Shown in pieces: positions 9,991 to 17,485 of a DNA stretch of 64,000 nucleotides. The translations under genes and the position numbers were made by a program. The notes under the pieces are model-generated. The model searched no databases. It was given only the letters and a program-made list of their open reading frames with translations, and was not told the DNA's origin. The stretch's first letter is position 1. Every line of letters starts with the position of its first letter. Origin of the DNA: Gimesia fumaroli (GTDB lineage Bacteria; Planctomycetota; Planctomycetia; Planctomycetales; Planctomycetaceae); assembly GCF_007754425.1 (NCBI RefSeq), contig NZ_CP037452.1, positions 6,117,164-6,181,163 on the forward strand. Reading direction: 5' to 3'.

Positions 9991-10422
9991 TCATAGATTA
10001 TGTGCCAGAACGCTTTTTTCCACATCAAAGTACACCGCTAACGTGCGGATCAGTTGCCGACTGAACGATTTCTTCCCGGACAGAATTTCGGAAATCGTCG
10101 ATTTGGGAATCCTGGTGCTACGGTGTAATTCGGCCTGGCTGATCCCTTTTGCCTCCATCAGATGACGCAACATCTCTGCATCAGAGGCAGGGTTGATCCG
10201 ATGATGTTCATCCTCATAAGCGGCGACGAGATCACTTAAAGCATCTAAATAGAGTTCTGCGCCGACTGAGAGTGTTTCTTGAGAAAGCAACTCGTCCATC
10301 ACGGATTGAGCCGCTCGAAGCTCCTCTTCCGAATGAACCGATGTCAGTGGAAACTGCGTTACCAGTGCCAGATATTCATCGCGAACCTTACCTTTTAAGC
10401 GATTTGAACGGGCCGTGATCAT
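9991..10422 (-). CDS. higA: HigA-type antitoxin, XRE-family HTH
   Basis: 143 residues with a C-terminal helix-turn-helix of the XRE/Cro type (about residues 85-140: AKGISQAELHRSTRIPKSTI then SEILSGKKSFSRQLIRTLAV). The N-terminal half is helical and probably binds the toxin. The gene starts 4 bases inside the end of the upstream toxin gene, the toxin-first order typical of HigBA. HigA antitoxins neutralise HigB and repress their own promoter; the doubled palindrome upstream of the toxin is the obvious operator. It is longer than the ~100-residue HigA of enterobacteria, resembling HigA variants with an N-terminal extension. Confidence 0.88.
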   Translation of the reverse strand: MITARSNRLKGKVRDEYLALVTQFPLTSVHSEEELRAAQSVMDELLSQETLSVGAELYLDALSDLVAAYEDEHHRINPASDAEMLRHLMEAKGISQAELHRSTRIPKSTISEILSGKKSFSRQLIRTLAVYFDVEKSVLAHNL

Positions 10423-10805
10423 CTCTTGTTTCCTTTTCGTTTAGGTGAGGCCTTTTTTGTTGATCGTTTCTCAGGCTTCTCAGGAGGGCCAGAAAAACAA
10501 CCACATTCCTCTTTCCACTTGTCTTGATCATATTCCTTGTGAGTCATTACTTTCAAAATGAATACTTTCTGACTCGGATAGAGAATACGAGTAATTAAAC
10601 GGTATTTATTGCCACCAATATTGAAGACGACACAATTTCCGACGAGGTCCGCATTGCCAAAGGTGCTTTTCACATCACCCCAGTTCTGCCAGGCAACACT
10701 GATATCACTAACGTGCGTGTACCACGCGCTGAGGGGACCTTTTGAATCTCCCTGATTGGCAAGTTCCCAAAACTGCCGAAGTCGTGATTTTGAAATCACA
10801 CGCAT
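10419..10805 (-). CDS. higB: HigB-type mRNA interferase toxin
   Basis: The start at 10805 is preceded by AAAGG with good spacing and gives MRVISKSRLRQFWELANQGD, the standard HigB N-terminus. Family core: AWYTHVSDISVAWQNWGDVK, GNADLVGNCVVFNIGGNKYR, ITRILYPSQKVFILKVMTHK, EYDQDKWKEECGC. HigB toxins are ribosome-dependent endoribonucleases with a RelE-like fold. The lysine/arginine- and Pro-rich tail (PEKPEKRSTKKASPKRKGNK) extends ~20 residues beyond the usual HigB and is probably disordered. It overlaps higA by 4 bases, implying translational coupling. Confidence 0.9.
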   Translation of the reverse strand: MRVISKSRLRQFWELANQGDSKGPLSAWYTHVSDISVAWQNWGDVKSTFGNADLVGNCVVFNIGGNKYRLITRILYPSQKVFILKVMTHKEYDQDKWKEECGCFSGPPEKPEKRSTKKASPKRKGNKR

Positions 10806-10849
10806 ATTGATACCTTTACTCTTCTCTGACTTATCGGGATCTGAAACCA

Positions 10850-10902
10850 ATCATAGTTCGTATAACACGAACAGACAAGAGAAAAGTTCGTGAATCACGA
10901 AC
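10850..10902 (-). promoter_or_regulatory. higBA promoter with two palindromic operators
   Basis: On the minus strand a -35-like TTGTCT (10878-10873) and a -10-like TATGAT (10855-10850) are separated by exactly 17 bases, and those 17 bases (10856-10872) are a palindrome with GTTCGT/ACGAAC arms. A second palindrome, GTTCGTGAATCACGAAC, lies at 10886-10902, just upstream of the -35. Their centres are 30 bases apart, about three helical turns. This fits cooperative HigA autorepression. Confidence 0.75.
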
Positions 10903-11077
10903 CACCAACCATACAAAGTAACTCTCCTCAATCAGCTAGATTCTTCAAAAACCTTATCCGAAATTCGGTCAAGGGATCAGATAAGCAACTGGTTGGATTT
11001 CGTAAGCCCCTTATTATCAATTCTTTGCCCCTAGATATGTGGGGTCTCTCATTGCGCACTGAAACGGTTCCGTTCAC

Positions 11078-11112
11078 CCCTGAATATTAGTAGAATCTAT
11101 TTCAGGGTTTTT
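11078..11112 (+). terminator. Plus-strand intrinsic terminator without an obvious upstream gene
   Basis: CCCTGAA pairs with TTCAGGG across a 16-base loop, followed by TTTTT. No convincing plus-strand gene lies upstream, so it may end a small RNA or be a remnant. Confidence 0.5.
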
Positions 11113-11143
11113 CTTTGCGCTGTGTTCAGATCCGATTCTCGTT

Positions 11144-11197
11144 ATTTCAGCCCAGAGAACATTGTACAGCATTTCATCCCAGAGAACATTGTACAGC
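11144..11197. repeat. 27-bp direct tandem duplication
   Basis: Two adjacent 27-base units (11144-11170 and 11171-11197) sharing CCCAGAGAACATTGTACAGC and differing by one base (G/T at position 7). It lies in the presumed 3' untranslated region of the minus-strand micropeptide gene. Confidence 0.85.
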
Positions 11198-11249
11198 CTA
11201 AGCAATCCAACGATCATTCGATACCTCTTACCTGTCCTAATGCGAAGTA

Positions 11250-11375
11250 TTACCCTTTCCCAAATACTGATGCGATCTCCTTAGCCAGTTTTGCCACTTC
11301 TCTAAGCACATCCGGTTTCCCGATGATCGCCAACACCAGGAGTACAAGCATGAAAAGTGCAAAATCATAATTCAT
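11250..11375 (-). CDS. 41-residue single-span membrane micropeptide
   Basis: A complete small frame: ATG at 11375 with GGAGC about 6 bases upstream, TAA at 11250. The product starts MNYDFALFMLVLLVLAIIGK, one hydrophobic helix, and continues with an amphipathic, lysine-rich tail (PDVLREVAKLAKEIASVFGK). The shape, a short helix plus a charged amphipathic tail, resembles small membrane toxins of type I systems and phage or plasmid micro-membrane proteins, but no sequence family is recognised. Its neighbours are the excisionase-like HTH gene upstream and higBA downstream, all on the minus strand, which favours an accessory-element gene. Confidence 0.6.
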   Translation of the reverse strand: MNYDFALFMLVLLVLAIIGKPDVLREVAKLAKEIASVFGKG

Positions 11376-11525
11376 TGAAAAGCTCCGATCTAAAAAAATC
11401 TTTGAAAGCATCATATTTTGAAAGTTCAATTCAAAATGGCTCCAAGTGTTCCTGGCACACGGGCCAGTGTTACCGTTAGCAAAGTCGCCGGCCTGGTTTA
11501 TCTGTGATTCGATGAACCGGCTGAT

Positions 11526-11693
11526 TTACTCGCGTGTGTAACACACTGCTGCACCGATCTTGACGCAACGGATCTTATTCTCGTTGCGCAGTTTCCATAC
11601 TGTGCGTTCACAGACTCCCAGCAGTTGAGCTGCTGCTTTCTCTGTGATTAAACCTGTGGGCTCCGCTGGCTGGGGAGCAGTAGAAGTGACCAT
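11526..11693 (-). CDS. Excisionase-like HTH_17 DNA-binding protein
   Basis: 55 residues; ATG at 11693 preceded by a near-ideal GGAGGAAATC. After a 16-residue leader comes a MerR/excisionase-type winged helix: ITEKAAAQLLGVCERTVWKL, then NENKIRCVKIGAAVCYTRE. This family covers phage and ICE excisionases and small DNA-binding adaptors. It lies 157 bases downstream of the 621-residue gene, and four CGGATT repeats sit in that gap as a possible binding site. No integrase is nearby, so an excision role is unproven; a transcriptional role is equally possible. Confidence 0.8.
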   Translation of the reverse strand: MVTSTAPQPAEPTGLITEKAAAQLLGVCERTVWKLRNENKIRCVKIGAAVCYTRE

Positions 11694-11816
11694 GATTTCC
11701 TCCTGAATTCTGTGCTAAAATGTTCCGTTTGAGTCGTGTCAGATCGACCACATACGAACAAAAATAACAACTGATATTCTGAAGGAAATCTGGATTGCTC
11801 TATAATTTCAAAGGTT

Positions 11817-11850
11817 CGGATTATCGGATTTACAGACGGATTTTCGGATT
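11817..11850. repeat. Four iteron-like CGGATT repeats
   Basis: CGGATT occurs at 11817, 11825, 11837 and 11845 in the same orientation, start-to-start distances 8, 12 and 8, immediately after the stop codon of the 621-residue gene and upstream of the HTH gene. The regular spacing suggests a protein-binding array. Confidence 0.6.
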
Positions 11851-13716
11851 TCAATTCCGTTCCTGTGAGTGATTTTCGATGAATACTAATGCCTTTTGGG
11901 TAGCAGTCTTGGAGTTGCCCTGCTTGTCTATAATCGCTTGAGCAATTTTTATTGCACCCTTTAATGAGTAGCTCAATGATGGTTTGCCCCGCTCTGCTAC
12001 CAATTCACCGGCTTTCAATATATAAGGATTTAAACCATCTCTGGAATATTCGAACTGATCGCACAGATCATCAATTGAAAACTCATATTTCTGCGTCTGT
12101 TTTTCTGGCTGTTCTTCCTCAATTTCCGAGGGCATAATGAATTGTGGTTGTTGATGTGTTTTCTCGGGCGATTCTGGAAACCCGTATCGGGCATATATCC
12201 AGCGTTTGCACCCTGCCTGCTCGATGGTCAACCGTGACTTAACAAGCTTGATCAGTCTATGGTCAATGTCTTTGACTGACTCGTACACTGTCAAAATACT
12301 TTCGATATCTTGCCTCAACCAATCCTCTGTTATTTCGTTCTGTTTATCTGCTACGATCCATTTTTTGGCATTTAGTCGGATATCGTTCAATCGATTCAAG
12401 ATTAAGCCATTCAAGCTATTAACTAATTCAATAGCGGTAATATAGAGATGTCCTCTGAATTCAATTGACGGACTCCCGTTTGCATTCGCCACCTGAAGAG
12501 TCTCTTCAATCTTGGATACCCTGCCGTATTTATAAGACAGTTCAAACAATCGGTCATAACTATCCATGTCAGTATGAAAGAACACTCGCAGGAACTTTGC
12601 CGCAGGGATGGTTACCCCTTTAGGGACTCGCGCAGGATGCTCAACACCAAGGTACACTTTGTCGATATCGGAGAATTGTTCCGATAACCATTCAAGCTTA
12701 GTGGATATCCATGAAATACATTCTAGGCATAAATTAGCCCACTCGTTTGCATTAGAAAGCAGCTTGAGTTCCTGATCGGTTTTGCTCGACTTCTCTTCCT
12801 GGTCAGGAGAAAGCAAACCGTCTTTAATCCGACGAATCGCCTCTATGCTGGCTGCTGTGATATCCTTAATCTCTGAATAGCTGTTTTCTGGCAATGGGCC
12901 GAATGTGAATTGACCGACGATATCGAATGTATCCATATTCGGGGGACCAAAATCAAATTCTTCCGTCTCCTGGTGAGTCACTGATTCATTGAATGGGTAT
13001 TCTTTCGCTGGTATCTGCCATCGTTTACCGTCTCGCTTTGTTCCTTCCATATTTGATAGCTTCTCCCTCATCTCGCCTACGCTGATTTCAAAAGCGTTGG
13101 CTAGCTTACTCTCTGTCATTGGCTCCATGAGTAATGTCTCTAACTCCTCATTCCGTCTTCGCTCTCTTTCTTCTGGTGGGGTAGAATTTATAAACACCTG
13201 TGCCATAAAAGCGAGCCTGCTTACACGCTTCCATGTCTTCCGGTCTGGCTTTCCGATGTAATGTAGAAATAGCAGCCATGCTGATATATTGTTGTTTATA
13301 CCTGCGATTTCATCAGGCAAAGTGTCTGCCCCTGAATGGTTCAGCAGTTCTCTCCCTGCCATCTCGATAGAGTCAACCAACCGTTTTTTTATGGTTTGCA
13401 TTCGTTCTGGCAATAAGGGGTTGTTCTCCTCGTCCTGGAATATCTGGTGTCTGTCTCGATAGAGAAACACCAGTTGCTTATAGATCCGCTGGCTTTCTGG
13501 TCTGGGATCAGTGACCGTCCTTTGCTCTATAAGTGACTTAAACCAAGTTTTTGCCCACTTTTCCGGGTAATGCTCACTGGGAATATTTGTCTCACCTATG
13601 GCTATCAACTCAGGGGAAGCAAACTCAATGAGAACACTCCTAAGATCGTTCCCCTTTTGTAAGTCTCTTAATGTTTTGAAATCATCCAGCAGACCAGACC
13701 ATAAAGAATCGTTCAT
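11851..13716 (-). CDS. Unrecognised 621-residue protein with two HTH-like segments
   Basis: A long, soluble, mostly helical protein, with no signal peptide or membrane segment. One HTH-like stretch lies near residues 200-245 (MTESKLANAFEISVGEMREK followed by KRDGKRWQIPAKEYP). A second, IDDLCDQFEYSRDGLNPYIL, lies close to the C-terminus. No nuclease, helicase, recombinase or NTPase motif is visible. It is lysine/glutamate-rich and its codon choice looks more AT-rich than the flanking core genes. Context (excisionase-like HTH, micropeptide, iterons, interlocked inverted repeats upstream) suggests a replication-initiation or regulatory protein of a small satellite-type element, but this is inference. 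The frame itself is clearly coding. Confidence 0.7.
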   Translation of the reverse strand: MNDSLWSGLLDDFKTLRDLQKGNDLRSVLIEFASPELIAIGETNIPSEHYPEKWAKTWFKSLIEQRTVTDPRPESQRIYKQLVFLYRDRHQIFQDEENNPLLPERMQTIKKRLVDSIEMAGRELLNHSGADTLPDEIAGINNNISAWLLFLHYIGKPDRKTWKRVSRLAFMAQVFINSTPPEERERRRNEELETLLMEPMTESKLANAFEISVGEMREKLSNMEGTKRDGKRWQIPAKEYPFNESVTHQETEEFDFGPPNMDTFDIVGQFTFGPLPENSYSEIKDITAASIEAIRRIKDGLLSPDQEEKSSKTDQELKLLSNANEWANLCLECISWISTKLEWLSEQFSDIDKVYLGVEHPARVPKGVTIPAAKFLRVFFHTDMDSYDRLFELSYKYGRVSKIEETLQVANANGSPSIEFRGHLYITAIELVNSLNGLILNRLNDIRLNAKKWIVADKQNEITEDWLRQDIESILTVYESVKDIDHRLIKLVKSRLTIEQAGCKRWIYARYGFPESPEKTHQQPQFIMPSEIEEEQPEKQTQKYEFSIDDLCDQFEYSRDGLNPYILKAGELVAERGKPSLSYSLKGAIKIAQAIIDKQGNSKTATQKALVFIENHSQERN

Positions 13717-13719
13717 TTC

Positions 13720-13788
13720 CTATTGCCTTTGTAGGATCGGGCCGACTGGTCAATGCTATAGGCAATAGAACGCATCAAAGACCAGTCG
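13720..13788. repeat. Two interleaved inverted repeats upstream of the 621-residue gene
   Basis: CTATTGCC (13720-13727) pairs with GGCAATAG (13761-13768), and CGACTGGTC (13743-13751) pairs with GACCAGTCG (13780-13788). The two pairs interleave rather than nest. They begin 4 bases before the start codon of the minus-strand gene, so they cover its leader or promoter. Confidence 0.7.
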
Positions 13789-14088
13789 AAAGGGTAGCTA
13801 CTCCACACACCCGACCAGAGTTCAAACGGTTTGTACTGCACGCAAATATGCATCGCTTTTATGAAATTATCACTTTTCTAGTTAGTTTATGCTATAAGTT
13901 CCTGTCCCTGATCGTCCACTTGCAGTTTTTTCTTTTCTGGGCACTTCATCCTCTGTCCTGGCTCCATTCTTTTCATCCCCCCGTTTGCATATAAACATTT
14001 AAATAGTATATACTAAACATCGCGTCATTTCATGCCCTGACCCCAGGCAGTCACATTCGGTAAAAAATATTGTCTCCGGGAGGATCCA
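13789..14088. other. AT-rich gap before the thioredoxin-fusion gene
   Basis: AT-rich non-coding segment between divergent genes. It holds the leader of the plus-strand gene (ribosome site GGGAGG before 14089). I saw no copy of the tRNA-Val 3' end and no other attachment-site-like repeat. Confidence 0.4.
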
Positions 14089-17000
14089 ATGGTCGGTACG
14101 TGCAGTCAGTGGTTCTGGTCTTTGAAACAATTTCGCACCGCTCTGATTCTCTTGCTTGTGCTCGGCGTTGTTCCAGCAAACTTTGTATTTTCTCAGACCA
14201 ATGTGGCGGAAGAGAACCAACTCGCACTCGCGCCGGACGAAGGAAAGTCGCAACCAGACCGGCGGCCTGAAGTCGAAATTTTGAGTACCATCGAAAACGG
14301 CGGCGGTTATGGGCAGGAGTTGCACCGTGTCACGATTACCGGCATTGCGCGCAACGCGGCCGGCGATCCGATCAAAGACGCCGACATTTACGTTTCCAAT
14401 TATGCCATGGTCACGCCGGGCGATTTCGAACGGCTGCGCGGCCATACGAAGAGCGACGAATTTGGTTTTTTTGAATTCAAAGACATTCAACTCATCGTCG
14501 CACGCCAAAGGCCCAATCCCATCCCCAAGCCGGCAGAAGGCAAATTCACGGTGTTTGGAACCAAAGAGGGCTACGGGTTCACCTGGCATGAAAGCCGCTT
14601 GTTTCGACCGGATACACGTCCGCAAGGAACCGAAAATGGCGATAAAAATGAACAAGTCACTGCGCGGGCGTTCTATCTGAATGAACCGATCGTCGTCGAT
14701 CTGATCTTCGAACGCCCTGCCAAACTCAAAGGTCGTATCACCGACAAACAGGGACGGCCCCTGGCTGATGCGAAAGTGCAGCTCGGTCTGGTTGACGATC
14801 TGCGCAATCGGAACCAGTGGGGAACCTGGTCCTGTCGTTTTCTGGGAAATGAGAACCATCCCGTTGACGAGCCCGTTACTTTTGATGGAATTGTCACACT
14901 ACCCGCGGAATTCCGTGAAACACGGACCGACAAAAATGGCGAATACGAATTCACTCAACTCCGTCGCGATACCAGCTATCTGTCCAAGATCGATCCCGGT
15001 CCCACGTTTGATCCCTGGCAATTCAGACTGGCCACAACCACAAAAAACAAAGCTCGCAGAGACATGATCGCCGTCGGCTATGAGGGAGAACTCAATCACG
15101 AGTTTGAATCGCCCCGCAGAGTGACAGTGCAGGTGGTCTTGGAAAAATCAAACCAGCCCGTCGCGAATGTGCAACTCACCGCCCACCCGGTAGGGCAAAT
15201 TCGGCGCGCCGGTATACACGCGCGTTCGGACAGTCAGGGAAATGCGAATTTGCAACTACTGCCCGGCGAATACACGTTAATTGCCGAGCCGGCCCCCGAT
15301 CTGCCGTTTAACTTTCAGAGCGAGCGATTTATTGTCACCGATCAATCAGAAACCGTTCAACATACGGTCAAACTGCGCCCAGCGGCGATTGTCATTTTGA
15401 AAGCGGTGAATGCGGAAACAGGCGAGCCGATTCCCGGCGTGCGTTTCAACTATGAAACGCATGACACCAGCGAGCAGTTGCCAGTCTCGACTCAGTCGGT
15501 ATTTGTGGATTACCCGGCCACCAACGCAGCAGGAGAGATCCAGGCATTCATGGTGCCTGGCATGCGCCGGTTTGTGGTGACGGAACCGCTCGCACTGGCG
15601 CAGGCAGACGGCAGTCGGGGCGAACGCGTCAAACTCACCGCCGGCGAATTGACGGAAGTCGTATTTGAACTGGCACAGCCCCAGTTTCTCCCTTCGCATC
15701 TTGCCGACCAGGATCCTAAACCAAATCCGAAATCGATCTATCCCACAGATCTGCAACTCAAATGGCACAAGCAGTCCGAGTTGCTACGGCACTCTCACCT
15801 TAGAGTGAACATGGATATGATTCTGGTTTCGCGGCAACAGGTTAATACAGATGCGCTGCTGAAAGACCTGAGATCACTCGATCCTTATCAACTGCCGGAT
15901 GTTGATCAACTCCTCAAAAAGTATCAGATAGATAACTCGTTTCGAAGCAATACGGTCCTGACTTCTTCCGGTAAGCTGCGCAGTGAAATGCGTTATCATC
16001 AAACAGGAAATCATTTTTATCGGGAAGACAACACACGGCTCCCCGACTCGGCCACATTCACTGACCAGTGGGATACGCTTAACTACAGTACCGCCAACAA
16101 CCAGGCCTCTGTCTCTCGGAGAGGTGGGAACGGAGGATATCTACATATCGCTTCACCAGACGAATTCAGCGACTGGCCTTCCCTGCGCACCCAGCGTCCC
16201 TCTTCTTCCAAAAGCAAAAAACCAGACGTTAACATTCGCCAGGCAGGACGACGAACCATCTATGAGGGACAGACTGAAAAGTATGGCCATCGACGTGTGG
16301 TTGATCGGGAGACCGGATTTATCTTTGAAAATTTTGCCGAATATCCTAAATATGAAATCCAACGAGTCTCTCTGTTTTTCGCCCCGCAAACACATGCAAA
16401 CGGCCTGATCCTGCCTAGGCTCTATCTCAGTTGGAATCTCAGAAAAGGCAAATTAGGTCTGCTGAAAATATACGAGATCAAACAGGTCGAAGTCTTCAAG
16501 CAACTACCCGCGGATGCGTTTGCCATTCCGTTGCCATCGGGTGCCATGATTGTCGACTCCCGCCACATTCCAGCGCGTGCTTCTCGAACGGGGCCTATGC
16601 GTCCCTTCCAAACCACAATGCGAGGACCAATCAGCGATTTTGCGGCCTATCTGCAACGCCATCCCCGGCACAGCCATCAAGTCGAACAAAAAATTCACTA
16701 CGGCAGACGAGCTCCCGAGATCAAACCGTCTAAATGGGTCACGAGCAAAGGGGAATCAGAACACCCGGATTTGAAGGGCAAAGTCGTGCTCATCGAATTC
16801 TGGGGCACTCGGTGCGGTCCCTGCATCGGACAACTGCCCGAAGTCCGGACCGCAGCCCGTTATTATGCCGACCAACCGTTTGTATTGATCGGCATGCACG
16901 ACAGTCATATCAGCGTCTCAAATTTGCAGAAATTTGCGAAGAAGGAGAATCTGGAATATCAACTCGCCATCGACCGCCCTTCAACCGAGAAAGGCTGGTT

Positions 17001-17145
17001 CGGCAAAACGATGCAGGACTATGGCGTACGTGGCATTCCCCAAGCAGCCGTCATCGATCAACAGGGAAAAGTCGCCTTTGTCGGTGACTTCAAAGAAGCA
17101 TTACGCACCGTCGATCGCTTACTGAACCCAGAGCCTGAAAAATAG
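14089..17145 (+). CDS. Secreted carboxypeptidase-regulatory-like / TlpA thioredoxin fusion protein
   Basis: 1,018 residues, GGGAGG ribosome site upstream. The N-terminus (ALILLLVLGVVPANFVFSQ) is a signal peptide. Several carboxypeptidase-regulatory-like beta-sandwich repeats follow (TITGIARNAAGDPIKDADIY; KLKGRITDKQGRPLADAKVQ; VQVVLEKSNQPVANVQLTAH). A ~250-residue middle region has no recognised family. The last ~150 residues are a TlpA/ResA-like thioredoxin domain, active site WGTRCGPC and cis-proline loop GIPQAAVID. In this family the CxxC pair transfers electrons to extracytoplasmic thiols. It is likely surface or periplasmic; the partner is unknown. The gene stands alone between long non-coding gaps. 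Confidence 0.88.
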   Translation: MVGTCSQWFWSLKQFRTALILLLVLGVVPANFVFSQTNVAEENQLALAPDEGKSQPDRRPEVEILSTIENGGGYGQELHRVTITGIARNAAGDPIKDADIYVSNYAMVTPGDFERLRGHTKSDEFGFFEFKDIQLIVARQRPNPIPKPAEGKFTVFGTKEGYGFTWHESRLFRPDTRPQGTENGDKNEQVTARAFYLNEPIVVDLIFERPAKLKGRITDKQGRPLADAKVQLGLVDDLRNRNQWGTWSCRFLGNENHPVDEPVTFDGIVTLPAEFRETRTDKNGEYEFTQLRRDTSYLSKIDPGPTFDPWQFRLATTTKNKARRDMIAVGYEGELNHEFESPRRVTVQVVLEKSNQPVANVQLTAHPVGQIRRAGIHARSDSQGNANLQLLPGEYTLIAEPAPDLPFNFQSERFIVTDQSETVQHTVKLRPAAIVILKAVNAETGEPIPGVRFNYETHDTSEQLPVSTQSVFVDYPATNAAGEIQAFMVPGMRRFVVTEPLALAQADGSRGERVKLTAGELTEVVFELAQPQFLPSHLADQDPKPNPKSIYPTDLQLKWHKQSELLRHSHLRVNMDMILVSRQQVNTDALLKDLRSLDPYQLPDVDQLLKKYQIDNSFRSNTVLTSSGKLRSEMRYHQTGNHFYREDNTRLPDSATFTDQWDTLNYSTANNQASVSRRGGNGGYLHIASPDEFSDWPSLRTQRPSSSKSKKPDVNIRQAGRRTIYEGQTEKYGHRRVVDRETGFIFENFAEYPKYEIQRVSLFFAPQTHANGLILPRLYLSWNLRKGKLGLLKIYEIKQVEVFKQLPADAFAIPLPSGAMIVDSRHIPARASRTGPMRPFQTTMRGPISDFAAYLQRHPRHSHQVEQKIHYGRRAPEIKPSKWVTSKGESEHPDLKGKVVLIEFWGTRCGPCIGQLPEVRTAARYYADQPFVLIGMHDSHISVSNLQKFAKKENLEYQLAIDRPSTEKGWFGKTMQDYGVRGIPQAAVIDQQGKVAFVGDFKEALRTVDRLLNPEPEK

Positions 17146-17485
17146 CTTTGAAATCCAGATTCAGTCGCTCAGTTCCAATGCGGCTCCTGTCTCGAGACGA
17201 TGGACTTCCGACTCAACACAGGCATTGCGCACACTTTTCATTTTCTCAAGTCGCAAAATATTTCTGAATCACCATTTAAAATCTTGATTCGCTGCCTAAA
17301 ACAGAGAGAAGGCTCCCAACTGCGCTCAGCAACGGCAAATCTTGAAATAAATCTAAGAATGAGATTTGTTCCTTTATCGGCAATCATATAAACTGCCTTC
17401 CGAATAGACTGTGATCATAGATCCGAACGCCAAATCGACTGTTTCCTGAATCCGATGCACTGGTCTCAGGAACGGAGTACATCAA
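17146..17485. other. Gap upstream of mgtE, no feature recognised
   Basis: 340 bases without a supported gene. I looked for an M-box magnesium riboswitch before mgtE and did not recognise one. The mgtE ribosome site (GGAG) lies at the right end. Confidence 0.4.

Larger units (their letters stand above)
10903..11249. other. Gap between higBA promoter and micropeptide gene
   Basis: No gene is supported here. It contains a plus-strand terminator-like hairpin (11078-11112) and a 27-base tandem duplication (11144-11197), both listed separately. A 66-codon plus-strand frame at 10890-11090 has no ribosome site and no recognisable product. Confidence 0.4.

Noticed and set aside
10890..11090. A 66-codon plus-strand frame overlapping the higBA operator
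   Set aside because: No ribosome site, no recognisable product, and it overlaps the promoter palindrome.
11648..11854. A 68-codon minus-strand frame overlapping the excisionase-like gene
   Set aside because: TTG start without site; overlaps the well-supported HTH gene in another frame.
9850..14088. Integrated element at tRNA-Val with a target duplication
   Set aside because: No copy of the tRNA 3' end was found downstream and no integrase gene is present.
13999..14859. A 286-codon minus-strand frame
   Set aside because: Antisense to the well-supported thioredoxin-fusion gene, with no family match.
17146..17485. Magnesium riboswitch (M-box) before mgtE
   Set aside because: No conserved core was recognisable by eye; a covariance-model scan would be needed to be sure.
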